Positions 1 through 10,297 of a stretch of 64,000 bases of DNA are shown one piece after another. This DNA comes from Radiobacillus kanasensis (lineage in GTDB: Bacteria; Bacillota; Bacilli; Bacillales; Amphibacillaceae). The stretch spans positions 3,168,001 through 3,232,000 of the forward strand of contig NZ_CP088020.1 of the NCBI RefSeq assembly GCF_021049245.1, written 5' to 3'. The first letter of the stretch is position 1. The number at the start of each line of letters is the position of its first letter. The translations under genes and the position numbers were made by a program. Below the pieces are notes generated by a model. It worked only from the letters and a program-made list of their open reading frames with translations, ran no database searches and was not told the origin of the DNA.

Positions 1-1518
<1,518 letters not shown>

Positions 1519-1530
1519 GGTTACTCCTTT

Positions 1531-2505
1531 CTATTTACTCTCGGATTCGTAGTGAACCCAGTGAGGAGAACTCTTGAATATTAAGGCAGTAAAAATAGCG
1601 ATGATAACGAGCATCACCCATGCCATAGCCGAGGCATAACCCATCTCAAAGTATTCAAATGCCCGACGATACATATAAAGCACGTACAATAACGTACTGT
1701 TTACCGGTCCACCATTTGTGACAACGAAACTTGGTGTAAATGCCATAAACCCTTGAATAACCTGCATGACTGTATTAAACAAAATAACAGGTGTTAACAA
1801 AGGCAACGTAATGATAAAGAATTGTTTAAGGGGACCAGCACCGTCCACACTCGAAGCCTCATAATATGTTTTTGGTATGTTTCGTAAGCCAGCCAGAAAT
1901 ATTAACATGGAGGAACCAAATTGCCATCCATAAAGAACGATTAAAGTCCAAATTGCAGTATCTGGATCACCCAACCATGCATGAGTAGGTAGACCTAATG
2001 AACTCAGAATAGAGTTAACGGCACCATCGTTGCCAAACAATTGTCTCCACATGATAGAAACAGCAATACTTCCTCCAACAACAGAAGGTAAGTATAAGAG
2101 AGTCCGGTATAACCCAACCATTTCCACAATTTTATTCAAAGCTAAGGCTACTAGTAACGCAAATACTAAACGGATAGGAACCGCAACACCTGCATAAAAA
2201 AAGGTCACTTTCATCGCTTCCCAAAACGTTTGATCCTGGGTAAACATCCGGACATAATTATCCAACCCTATCCACTCCGGCTGTCCCATCAAGTCATAAT
2301 CCGTAAACGATAAATAAAAAGAATAAAGGATTGGAAACAAAGTAAGGGCAAAGAACCCAATCAAGAATGGGGAAATAAACCCATATCCCGCTACGTTGTT
2401 CACATCAGATTCGATCTTTTTTCTTCCTCTTTTTTTACCTTGCTTTTTTGGTTTCACCTCGTGATAATCATGTTCATGTTCTTGCTCCTGTCTTTCTGGT
2501 ATCAT
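1531..2505 (-). CDS. yesP: ABC sugar importer permease, YesP/MalF type
   Basis: First permease of the YesOPQ-like importer, six predicted helices with the EAA loop YEASSVDGAGPLKQFFIITLPL near residue 215. An open frame begins at a GTG (2514), but an ATG three codons later (2505) is better spaced from GAGGTGA and is preferred. The protein has an unusually long charged N-terminus of about 40 residues, rich in H, E and K, before the first helix (VAGYGFISPFLIGFF). MalF-type permeases usually start closer to the first helix; the extension is probably cytoplasmic and its role is unknown. It follows the binding protein gene after a strong stem-loop. Confidence 0.87.
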   Translation of the reverse strand: MIPERQEQEHEHDYHEVKPKKQGKKRGRKKIESDVNNVAGYGFISPFLIGFFALTLFPILYSFYLSFTDYDLMGQPEWIGLDNYVRMFTQDQTFWEAMKVTFFYAGVAVPIRLVFALLVALALNKIVEMVGLYRTLLYLPSVVGGSIAVSIMWRQLFGNDGAVNSILSSLGLPTHAWLGDPDTAIWTLIVLYGWQFGSSMLIFLAGLRNIPKTYYEASSVDGAGPLKQFFIITLPLLTPVILFNTVMQVIQGFMAFTPSFVVTNGGPVNSTLLYVLYMYRRAFEYFEMGYASAMAWVMLVIIAIFTALIFKSSPHWVHYESESK

Positions 2506-2545
2506 GACATTCACCTCTTCCCTCTTCTATCTATAGGAAAGTACG

Positions 2546-2566
2546 GCCCTGACAGAATCAGGGCCA
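2546..2566 (-). other. Intra-operon stem-loop after binding-protein gene
   Basis: GGCCCTGA, a 5-nt loop, then TCAGGGCC form a perfect 8-bp GC-rich stem just after the yesO-like stop codon. There is no U-tract, so it probably protects the upstream mRNA or thins downstream transcription rather than being a full terminator. Confidence 0.6.
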
Positions 2567-2571
2567 TTCCT

Positions 2572-3879
2572 TTATTCCCTACTTAAAATGTCTTCCGCCA
2601 TACTTCGGAATTCTTTTGCGCCTTCTTTTGGAGTTAATTGTCCATACATGACCTGTTCGTCAACTTGTTCTAGTTTTGCCAAAATTTCGGACGATGCTGG
2701 AGGGAAATTAGAATCAATTGGTGAGCTATTCTCCGTTACAAGCTCGATATATTCAAAAACTTTTTTATCCGTTTCACTTAAATCAGCTTGCATTTGCTCC
2801 CTAATTTCGGCTTTAATTGGAACCCCTCTATCCGATCCACCAATTTTGTACACTTCAATATTATTGGTAAAGAAGTTGATAAACTTAGCAGCTTCCTCTT
2901 TATGCTTAGAGTTCTCACTAATAGACCAGAGCATTGCCGGCTTTAAATACATGCCCTGTTCATTGTTTTCACCTGGTAAAAGCGTCATTTCAATTTGTTT
3001 ATCACCTGCTGCAGAAGCCAATGCTGTCGCTTGGTTTGACCATCTAAAGTCAAATGGAGCTTCTCCATGAACAATCAGTTCATCCTCTACCCCTTTAATT
3101 TGCTGAATCACATCATAACCTGGTGCAACACCAGCCTCTACCATGTCTAAGTTCATCTTGAAATAGTCCTCTAAAAGCTTATCATCGTCATATCCTAAAG
3201 CGGTTCCATCTTCATTAAAGAGCTTATATCCTTTCTCACGTAGGTAGTACTCGAACAGATTCTTCGGCTCCATTAGTCTTGTACCAAATTTACCTGTTTC
3301 TTCATGAACTTGTTTTGCTAACTCCTTGTATTGCTCCCACGTCCAGTCTTCACTAGGTGCCTCTACTCCAACTTCCTCTAACATATCCTTGTTGTAAAAA
3401 GCCGTTAAAGCGTTAGTCCCAGTAGGAATCCCTAGCAACTTTCCATTCTTCTTCCCAGATTCCATAATAGTGTCACTTACCCCTTCTACATCGATAGCAC
3501 CACTATCAACAAACTCTGTTAAATCAGCTAGCAGATCCTTATCTGCATATTGATTTAAATACTCTCCAAAGTTTTGTTGCATGATATCCGGTAAGTTGTT
3601 ACCTGCTGCAGAGGCAGCCATCTTTTCAAAATAACCATCAAATCCCGTGAACTCAGCCTGAATATTAATATTCGGATATTCGTCTTCGAACTTCTTAATG
3701 ATCTCTTGTGTCTGGTCATGTCTGCTTTGTGAACCCCACCAGGACATGCGAAGTGTAACCTGGTCTCCATTCTCTTCCTGTTCGTTCTGTTCACCTGCTG
3801 CCTCCTCACCTCCACTAGAACAGGCTGTTAAAACCAACCCAAAAATGAGTGTAACAATAAACAACAACCACTTTTTCAC
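2572..3879 (-). CDS. yesO: Sugar ABC transporter substrate-binding lipoprotein, YesO-like
   Basis: Extracellular lipoprotein (about 435 aa) that captures the oligosaccharide for the two permeases downstream. The N-terminus is a lipoprotein signal ending LVLTAC-SSGGEE, with lipidation at the cysteine, followed by the usual family 1 binding-protein fold (TLRMSWWGSQSRHDQTQEIIKKF). An open frame begins at TTG 3885, but the GTG at 3879 is 9 nt from AAGGGGG and is preferred. Its promoter region carries a cre site, an operator-like palindrome and direct repeats that may bind the YesN-like activator. The rhamnogalacturonan-oligosaccharide substrate is inferred from synteny. Confidence 0.87.
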   Translation of the reverse strand: MKKWLLFIVTLIFGLVLTACSSGGEEAAGEQNEQEENGDQVTLRMSWWGSQSRHDQTQEIIKKFEDEYPNINIQAEFTGFDGYFEKMAASAAGNNLPDIMQQNFGEYLNQYADKDLLADLTEFVDSGAIDVEGVSDTIMESGKKNGKLLGIPTGTNALTAFYNKDMLEEVGVEAPSEDWTWEQYKELAKQVHEETGKFGTRLMEPKNLFEYYLREKGYKLFNEDGTALGYDDDKLLEDYFKMNLDMVEAGVAPGYDVIQQIKGVEDELIVHGEAPFDFRWSNQATALASAAGDKQIEMTLLPGENNEQGMYLKPAMLWSISENSKHKEEAAKFINFFTNNIEVYKIGGSDRGVPIKAEIREQMQADLSETDKKVFEYIELVTENSSPIDSNFPPASSEILAKLEQVDEQVMYGQLTPKEGAKEFRSMAEDILSRE

Positions 3880-3899
3880 TTTCAATAACCCCCTTAATT

Positions 3900-3913
3900 T
3901 GTAAGCGTTTTCT
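3900..3913. promoter_or_regulatory. Candidate cre (CcpA) site upstream of yesO
   Basis: TGTAAGCGTTTTCT matches 13 of 14 positions of the cre consensus TGWNANCGNTNWCA. It lies about 20 bp upstream of the yesO start, downstream of the probable -10, where CcpA would act as a roadblock. Confidence 0.6.
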
Positions 3914-3931
3914 CAACTGGTATCATCATAT

Positions 3932-3944
3932 AACAACGTTTGTT
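3932..3944. promoter_or_regulatory. Imperfect copy of the AACAACGTTGTT operator upstream of yesO
   Basis: AACAACGTTTGTT resembles the perfect palindromes near kduD and the IolB-like gene but with an odd centre. It lies immediately upstream of a TATGAT -10-like sequence on the minus strand, consistent with repression by a shared LacI-type regulator. Confidence 0.4.
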
Positions 3945-3956
3945 TTTTCTAAATAA

Positions 3957-3987
3957 AAAAATCAGACATCCATGTATAAAAATCAGA
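3957..3987. promoter_or_regulatory. 21-bp-spaced direct repeats, possible YesN binding site
   Basis: AAAAATCAGA occurs twice, at 3957-3966 and 3978-3987, exactly 21 bp apart (two helical turns). It lies just upstream of the weak -35 region of yesO, as expected for an AraC-type activator. A second pair, AAAAAATTCGA at 4048-4058 and 4073-4083, lies further upstream. Confidence 0.4.
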
Positions 3988-4123
3988 TAAAAATTCCTTC
4001 ACACATGGATGGTCGACAAAGGAACCTATCATCCCTTCTCATTCGGCAAAAAATTCGATACGAATAATCAGGAAAAAATTCGAATACGAAAAATAACCTA
4101 TGGCACCATTCATCCATAAGTTA

Positions 4124-5671
4124 TTATCTCTCCATTTTATAATTCGTTGGTGTAACACCTGTGTATTTCCGAAAAACCTGACCAAAATAACGAGGATTAT
4201 TTCCAAAGCCAACCTTCTCTGCTATTTCAAATACTTTGACTTCTTCCATTTGCTGAATCAATTCAATGGCCCTTTCAACTCTTTGATTAGTCAAAAAAGA
4301 AGAAAACTTCTGGCCGGTTTCCTTTTTAAATAGCTTCCCAAGATAGTCTGGATTCATATATAGTACTTCATTGGCAATCTTATTTAAAGACAAGTCGGTA
4401 TTTGCCAAGTTTTGAACCACATAATCTTTAACTCTAGCAATTAAATGGGATTGCGTTTTCTTTGTCTGTTCAAAAACCGTTTCCGTAATCTCCATTGCTA
4501 CATCCTTAATAAATGCCTTGACCTCATGTAAATGGTTAAAATCATTGATCTGATAAACATGAAGAAAGTAAGAATCAAACTGATTTTTCTCTGCTTGTCT
4601 GATGATTGTGACATACAGCTCTAAACAGTGTGATTTAACAACATTCACATCATATTTTTGACTTAAGATACAGGTAAAAAAATGCTCAATATAGTCCTGG
4701 ACCTTTTGTACATTGCCACTCTTGATGTCAAAGATACAATCTGTATGATCTAACTGAATATCCTCCGTATTCCGGCTTTGCCACTCATTCGGTGTAATAA
4801 TGCTTCCACTTCCCAAATAAAAGGATTGTGTTAAACAGTCCAATGCTTCGTTATACAAAATTCTTACTTGACTGAATTCTTTTTGACTACTAATCGCAGC
4901 AGTAAAGCTTCTTTTATAAAAGGTGTGAAACGCCTCTTTTGTATTTTGAATGAGCGTGTACAAATCCGAATACGGAACGCTCTCCGTCAAAAAAACCACC
5001 TTATCTGCAATCGCAGTAGTCAAAGGATTAGAAGTTAACCCACTTGCCTGTTCCATTAGTATTTCCTTTAATGCAAAGACATGTTCATAATCGTGGTCCT
5101 CATCAATTTTTAACATAAGTAACCGCGTGAATCGGCAATCTGTTTCCAAATCAAACAACTGTTTGAAAAAGTGCCACTCCTGTGCTCCCAGCTTTCTGGC
5201 TGTAACAAACTCTTTTAACACTTGCTCCCTTGCTTTTGGTAATAGGCTTTCTAGTTTGGTTCGTATATTGCGCACAAAATGTTCTCGACTCTTTCGATCA
5301 TCTAGTTCTTGTACCACTTGACGAAGTGCCTCTTCAATTTTTTGTTCATTACTTGGCTTTAATAAATAATGGTTGACATGATAGCGCATCGCTTTTTTGG
5401 CAAACTCAAATTCATCGTATCCAGACAATATAATAAATCGGATATTCGGGAATACTTGATGGACCTTTTCAATTAATTCGACACCATCCATTCCGGGCAT
5501 TTTTATATCAGTAATCACAATGTCAGGGGGATCGCTCACAATTTTATGGTAGGCCATTTGCCCATTAAAGGCTTTTTCCTTTAATTCGGTGCCACACCCC
5601 TTCCAGTCCACCAAAGCGGCTATTCCCTCTAAAATATTCATTTCGTCATCCGCCAAAAGAACCTTGTACAT
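4124..5671 (-). CDS. yesN: Response regulator with AraC-type DNA-binding domain, YesN-like
   Basis: Cytosolic transcription activator, 515 aa. The N-terminal receiver domain (about 1-120) starts YKVLLADDE and holds the phospho-acceptor Asp in DIVITDIKMPGMDG near residue 54. A long linker follows, then two AraC-type helix-turn-helix motifs in the last 100 residues (LSLNKIANEVLYMNPDYLGK; VFEIAEKVGFGNNPRYFGQ). It starts 6 bp after the sensor gene and is followed by the yesO promoter region, so it most likely activates the importer operon. Gene order equals B. subtilis yesMNO. Confidence 0.9.
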   Translation of the reverse strand: MYKVLLADDEMNILEGIAALVDWKGCGTELKEKAFNGQMAYHKIVSDPPDIVITDIKMPGMDGVELIEKVHQVFPNIRFIILSGYDEFEFAKKAMRYHVNHYLLKPSNEQKIEEALRQVVQELDDRKSREHFVRNIRTKLESLLPKAREQVLKEFVTARKLGAQEWHFFKQLFDLETDCRFTRLLMLKIDEDHDYEHVFALKEILMEQASGLTSNPLTTAIADKVVFLTESVPYSDLYTLIQNTKEAFHTFYKRSFTAAISSQKEFSQVRILYNEALDCLTQSFYLGSGSIITPNEWQSRNTEDIQLDHTDCIFDIKSGNVQKVQDYIEHFFTCILSQKYDVNVVKSHCLELYVTIIRQAEKNQFDSYFLHVYQINDFNHLHEVKAFIKDVAMEITETVFEQTKKTQSHLIARVKDYVVQNLANTDLSLNKIANEVLYMNPDYLGKLFKKETGQKFSSFLTNQRVERAIELIQQMEEVKVFEIAEKVGFGNNPRYFGQVFRKYTGVTPTNYKMER

Positions 5672-5677
5672 AGAAAT

Positions 5678-7405
5678 TCACCTCTTAACGAAAGGTAATT
5701 TTATCTTAATTTTCGTCCCTATCCCAACTTCACTTTCTATATCGATACCGTATTCCGGTCCAAACATTAGCTTAATGCGTTCATTAATATTATAGATTCC
5801 AATTCCAGTACCTTTGGATTTAACCATTCCATTGTATATGGAATGGATCGTCTGCTCATCCATACCTGGTCCATTATCTTCTACCGTTATCTCAAGGTCT
5901 TCTTGGTAGCTTGTAATGTGAACATGCACATAACAATTTGCGACCAATTGTTCTAAACAGTGTTGAATCGCATTTTCAACGAGTGGTTGAATCGTTAACT
6001 TCGGGATCTGACTTCTATCATAATCAACGGTACTTTCAAGAGAAAAGTCCAGCCGGTTTTCATACCTGTACTTTTGGATGATTATATAATTGTTTACGAT
6101 TTCTAGTTCATCTTTAACTGTAATTAACGGCGATTTCTTACTAATAATGTTCCTCATCATATTGCCTAGCGCTTCCGCCATTTTGGAAATCTTATCCTGG
6201 TGGTTCATTTTAGCTAACCAATTCATGGAGTCTAACGTGTTATATAAAAAGTGAGGATTGATTTGTGCCTGTAACGCTTTATATTCGGTTTCCTTAATAA
6301 CAAGCTGTTTTTGATAATTTTCGCGAATGAGCTCATTGATCTTAGCTAGCATCGTTCTGAAGTCTTGATGTAATTGTCCTACCTCATCATTATAATATCT
6401 TTCTATGTGTATTTCCGATTCGTCAAAATTCCCATTTTGCACATGCTTCATTTTACCCATCAATTTTTCTATAGGCTTTGAAATGTTTTGAGCGGCCCTT
6501 CTACTTAACAGAAGAGTCACTGATAACATAAACAAAAAACAGACAATCATAATATTGCGAATCATTCTAGACTGTTTTGTAATGTTTTCAAAAGGAAGAA
6601 TATTATAATAGACAAAAGATGAATAGCGTGAAGGGATATAGGAAACGAAGTAATCCTTGCCATTGATTTTTGTAATGGTGTAACCGTTTTCATAATTAGC
6701 TAATGATAAGTCTTTCATATCCCACATTTGCTCCCCTGTTTGATAAAAAATCTGATTTCGATTCGCAATAACAAAATTTTTATAAGAGGAGAAATTTAAA
6801 ATCTCATCGATAAACCTTTCCATATGAATCCCAATGGTTAAGACGCCTAAATGTTCTAAGCTTAAGTTTTCCTTTCTTCTAATGAGTCTTGCAGATGAAA
6901 TTCCATTTTGCTCTTTTATCTTAGACCAAATGTTAGCCCCTTGGGCATCTAACACTTCTAAATAAATACCTTCTATTCGACTCCTCATGTCTGTGTTATA
7001 ACCTGATAAGAAGGAATTGTTCATGGCGTCAACTATTTGGATCGAGGAAATATAATGCTCCGTGTTAGAGAAGGTTAGCAGACGGTCCGCAAGCTTCATT
7101 TTCGACTGGTAGACGGAGTAATTATAGGTATTCTCTTTGATTGTTACTAAATAATCTTGAATAAGTTCATCTGTACTAATTTGAAAAGATAGTTTTTCCA
7201 TCTTGCGCAATTCCTTATCTATAATAGTTGAGGAAACCTTTAGCATTTCGGCGGATTCTTGGAAGATTCTTTTTTCATATACAGAGGTAAAATAGTGGTA
7301 AGTTACAATCCCAATTAAACAAAAGATTAATAATAGTACAAGGGAAACGGAGAATATTTTGTCCTTAATTTTTAGATTTCGGTAGAAAGACAACCTGATA
7401 GGCAT
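5678..7405 (-). CDS. yesM: Membrane sensor histidine kinase, YesM-like
   Basis: Two-helix membrane sensor of the LytS/YesM kinase group. An extracellular sensing domain lies between a helix near residue 20-40 (SLVLLLIFCLIGIVTYHYF) and a second near 290. HAMP, the phospho-acceptor segment QINPHFLYNTLDSMNW, the N-box LVENAIQHCLEQL and the G-boxes EDNGPGMDE and GTGIGIYNINERI follow. A frame is open up to 7474, but the ATG at 7405 (MPIRLSFY) follows AAAGGGG at proper spacing and is preferred. It forms a pair with the YesN-like regulator and probably senses pectin oligosaccharides, perhaps together with the binding protein. Confidence 0.88.
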   Translation of the reverse strand: MPIRLSFYRNLKIKDKIFSVSLVLLLIFCLIGIVTYHYFTSVYEKRIFQESAEMLKVSSTIIDKELRKMEKLSFQISTDELIQDYLVTIKENTYNYSVYQSKMKLADRLLTFSNTEHYISSIQIVDAMNNSFLSGYNTDMRSRIEGIYLEVLDAQGANIWSKIKEQNGISSARLIRRKENLSLEHLGVLTIGIHMERFIDEILNFSSYKNFVIANRNQIFYQTGEQMWDMKDLSLANYENGYTITKINGKDYFVSYIPSRYSSFVYYNILPFENITKQSRMIRNIMIVCFLFMLSVTLLLSRRAAQNISKPIEKLMGKMKHVQNGNFDESEIHIERYYNDEVGQLHQDFRTMLAKINELIRENYQKQLVIKETEYKALQAQINPHFLYNTLDSMNWLAKMNHQDKISKMAEALGNMMRNIISKKSPLITVKDELEIVNNYIIIQKYRYENRLDFSLESTVDYDRSQIPKLTIQPLVENAIQHCLEQLVANCYVHVHITSYQEDLEITVEDNGPGMDEQTIHSIYNGMVKSKGTGIGIYNINERIKLMFGPEYGIDIESEVGIGTKIKIKLPFVKR

Positions 7406-7708
7406 AAGGGAACCCCTTTCCTTCTTGCTTCGAAAAATTGTAATATGGGCTTTAACGAAGATAACACGCAGCAACTAGCGAGACTTCCGTCACCTCTGTA
7501 CGATAACTGTTCGACGTTACCCGAATTTCCTTAACCTCTTATGAATAAGGAAGCCTACTAAACCCGGGCACCACGAGCTTTTGTTCAGGAAACTATTTAC
7601 CATATTCGCCAAAACATTGACATTTCCTTTATCAAATATTAATTTGCCACCTGAGGATGGTTCTGCCCGCGTATATGCACATTGTATTAAGGGGCCAACC
7701 ACAGCCAT
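7406..7708. other. Spacer between yesM and the MatE-like gene
   Basis: A 63-codon frame (7517-7708, minus) begins directly after the MatE-like stop codon but has no ribosome site and no recognisable family. I do not count it as a gene. No clear terminator or promoter was found here. Confidence 0.4.
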
Positions 7709-9037
7709 TTAATTTCTTTCTTTCTCCACGAACAGAGGTCTCTTCCTACTGATCTGTTTTTGCTTTCTTACAATAATGATTACGATAACTAGGCCAACCA
7801 ATTCCCCTAATGAAGCTGCAATGGATCCATTCACTCCATTCCATTCTGGAAAGATAGACACACTAATCGATAATAGGATTATAACGGTCACCAAGTTAAA
7901 TAATTGACTTACTAGCATCTTCCTTGTCTTTCTTTGTAGCATGAGAAACCCGTTTAAGTAATCTACCCATGGGAACACAAGAGTTTTGACAATAAAAAAT
8001 TTAAGAACAGTTAATGTCGTAAGCGCCAGTTGCTCATCCGCACCCATTGCATACGTCATAAACCAGTGTCCCATCGATGTATAACAAAGAATGCCGAGAC
8101 ATAGCGAAGGAAGGATGCTGATGATGACCATAAATCGGAGAACCTTCTCTTTATTTGCTTGATAAAATTGCAGTACAAGCTGGTGGGTGTACATAAAAAA
8201 GCTAAGCACCATTTGCGTAATACTGTGCGCTAACGCAAAAGATGCAATCCCCAGCTCCATTTCGTTTGTATTTGCTAAGAACATATAGACAACGGGTATT
8301 AGAATGGTTTGAAGCATGAAGTAAAATACTAACGGTGTATAGAAGCTCATAATTTCTGATTTTTTCAATTCAGGCTGGTTTTCCTCTTTCTTTGCAGGTA
8401 AGAGACGTCCACCTTTCCAAACACTAATGAAACACTCGACTACCATACCGGCTAGAAAAATAACGGAACCTACTAAACTTGTAATATAATCAAACGCCAC
8501 AAACAAATAGGCCGTTAAAAACATAACAGCTAGCCGAACAATTACCATAATCGTGAGCCAATTCGTTTGGAGTTGGTTAATAATTACTCCTTGATAGATT
8601 CCCCTTATACCGGAAAACAAAATCACGATGGTAATAATTTTAAATGCGTTAGAAATGGTCTCGACCATATTTTCATCTGCGTTAAATAGATGAATATAAA
8701 TCCAATCCCCAAATGCCGTGAATGAGATAACAAATCCAAGCGCCATAATAGACAACAACACATAAGCAAGTACCGATATTAATAGTCTAAAAGATTTCCG
8801 ATCATGTACAAGTGCAGAACTCGTTTGTCGGAATACGATCACAGGTCGCTCAATAATCCCGAATAAAGAAAATGCGACTGCATAGCAAGCAATAATAAAG
8901 GCAGCTTCATCACCACGGCTTAATGTACCATTTATGATGACATGTGTAATAGAGGTTAGACTTGCGGATATTCCTAACGGGATAAAAAATGCCCCTAGCT
9001 GTTTATATGAAATAGATTCACTTCCATCCGTCTGCAC
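7709..9037 (-). CDS. MatE-like polytopic membrane protein
   Basis: 442 aa, about 12 hydrophobic helices and no signal peptide, resembling proteins annotated as multi-antimicrobial extrusion (MatE) or ANK-like. Members of the MOP/MATE superfamily export small molecules or flip lipids using ion gradients. The start is a GTG (9037) after GAGAAGGG. It lies 25 bp downstream of the M24-like gene, so both are probably co-transcribed with the pectin genes. A sugar-acid or oligosaccharide exporter role is possible but not shown by the sequence. Superfamily is moderately certain, substrate unknown. Confidence 0.6.
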   Translation of the reverse strand: MQTDGSESISYKQLGAFFIPLGISASLTSITHVIINGTLSRGDEAAFIIACYAVAFSLFGIIERPVIVFRQTSSALVHDRKSFRLLISVLAYVLLSIMALGFVISFTAFGDWIYIHLFNADENMVETISNAFKIITIVILFSGIRGIYQGVIINQLQTNWLTIMVIVRLAVMFLTAYLFVAFDYITSLVGSVIFLAGMVVECFISVWKGGRLLPAKKEENQPELKKSEIMSFYTPLVFYFMLQTILIPVVYMFLANTNEMELGIASFALAHSITQMVLSFFMYTHQLVLQFYQANKEKVLRFMVIISILPSLCLGILCYTSMGHWFMTYAMGADEQLALTTLTVLKFFIVKTLVFPWVDYLNGFLMLQRKTRKMLVSQLFNLVTVIILLSISVSIFPEWNGVNGSIAASLGELVGLVIVIIIVRKQKQISRKRPLFVEKERN

Positions 9038-9062
9038 CCGTATCCCTTCTCTCGTTCGATAT

Positions 9063-10151
9063 TTATCCTTTCCAAGACCTAACTAAAATATCTGGCCTCT
9101 TCATCGTGCGGTTTCCAATCTGTACTTCCACAGTTGGATATTGACCGGTCGAACTGATGATTTCCGCCCCATCGGGACGAGCCAATATCGTATCCTCGGA
9201 CTTAACCCCAGCGATACTAGGATTCCACGCATAAATTTGACCTTGTTCCACAACATGTGAAAGGTCATCTTTCAATAAAAGCTGCTCCCGTGTTGCGTAG
9301 CCCGTTAATCCCCCTTGGTGATGGTGCTTCCATTCATCGGGATACCCTACGTTTTCATAGGCATCCATCATCACGTTAAATAATTCGTGATAGCTTTTGC
9401 CTGGGTACGTATGATGGATAAGTGTAGCATCAACTGTAACAACTGCTTTGTGACGATCTTGAAGTTCTTGTGAAACCGGCCCGAAATGCATCAACCGAGA
9501 TACCGACACAATTCTACCGTTCCGTCTCCCACAAAGGCCGACCAACACATAGTTATCTATCCGTTTGGATGTAGGGAGAGGGTGCCTCCATTTTAAGGCC
9601 CGTTCATCTACCGCAACCAAATTCACTATAGATTCCACTTCCCTTTCTAAACAGTTGGAAGCAAGCTTTGCAGAGATATCATACTCTGAATCACCTTTTT
9701 TAATCTCAAACATCGTCTGTTCAATGGCAGAAGCTGTATCTTGTGCCAATTTTTCTAAAGATAGCTTGTCATTGGCGGAATGAATCGTTCGTAGCTGTTT
9801 GAGTTCCTCTTCCAACTCAGCCTCATCCTTCACTAGGAATCCAGAGGTACATTTTCTAATCAATTCTTCTTTTTTTAATGGATCAAACCACGGAAACGTC
9901 TCTACTCGGTCCACCTGAATCTGAATTTCTTCCTCTAATAGACGATTTTTTTCAATATTACTCGTTACCACAACTGTTTCGTTCACCGTCACGATAACCG
10001 ACATAACCGAGCTTTCCATCGCTATATTGATATGACTTCTCCCACCAATAAGCCAGGAAATATTAGCTTGCTTGTGGAAAATCACACCATCTACCTTTCT
10101 TTTATGAAGCAGGTCTCGAATGCTAGTTATTATGCGATTAGATTTAACCAA
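9063..10151 (-). CDS. M24 peptidase-like protein with degenerate metal site
   Basis: 362 aa with the Xaa-Pro aminopeptidase (pita-bread) architecture: an N-terminal domain (about 1-130) and a C-terminal M24 domain. Active M24 enzymes bind two metals through Asp, Asp, His, Glu, Glu. Here the first two positions are lost: the usual LVDxG and SDxTR segments read VLVGLCG and VSVSRLMHFG. The histidine region (HHHQGGLTGY), a glutamate in VKSEDTIL and the last one in PTVEVQIG are kept. It is probably not a normal dipeptidase, and may be a binding protein or an altered hydrolase such as a creatinase relative. It is in a pectin operon between the IolB-like and MatE-like genes. Confidence 0.7.
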   Translation of the reverse strand: MVKSNRIITSIRDLLHKRKVDGVIFHKQANISWLIGGRSHINIAMESSVMSVIVTVNETVVVTSNIEKNRLLEEEIQIQVDRVETFPWFDPLKKEELIRKCTSGFLVKDEAELEEELKQLRTIHSANDKLSLEKLAQDTASAIEQTMFEIKKGDSEYDISAKLASNCLEREVESIVNLVAVDERALKWRHPLPTSKRIDNYVLVGLCGRRNGRIVSVSRLMHFGPVSQELQDRHKAVVTVDATLIHHTYPGKSYHELFNVMMDAYENVGYPDEWKHHHQGGLTGYATREQLLLKDDLSHVVEQGQIYAWNPSIAGVKSEDTILARPDGAEIISSTGQYPTVEVQIGNRTMKRPDILVRSWKG

Positions 10152-10197
10152 TGCCTATACCACCTCTTTTGAATGGGATCTATAAAGTTCGTAATCT

Positions 10198-10240
10198 ATA
10201 AAAAGCGGAAAAGTTCAGAATGAATTTTTCCAGGCTTTTT
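10198..10240 (-). terminator. Stem-loop with U-rich 3' end
   Basis: On the minus strand AAAAAGC, GGAAAA and TTCA pair with TGAA, TTTTCC and GCTTTTT around a 3-nt loop, with one or two mismatches. It is the second of two hairpins between the IolB-like and M24-like genes and may attenuate downstream expression. Confidence 0.45.
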
Positions 10241-10265
10241 AACAGTCTCTATAAGTTGCAGAAAC

Positions 10266-10286
10266 AACTACCCTAAAAGGGTAGTT
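10266..10286 (-). terminator. Hairpin after the IolB-like gene
   Basis: AACTACCC and GGGTAGTT form a perfect 8-bp stem with a 5-nt loop, followed on the minus strand by GTTTCTG. It is a weak terminator or 3'-end stabiliser. Confidence 0.45.
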
Positions 10287-10297
10287 GAATCACAAAA

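Noticed and set aside
7517..7708. 63-codon minus-strand frame directly after the MatE-like gene
   Set aside because: No Shine-Dalgarno sequence, no family resemblance and a composition unlike a folded protein. Kept only as a spacer note.
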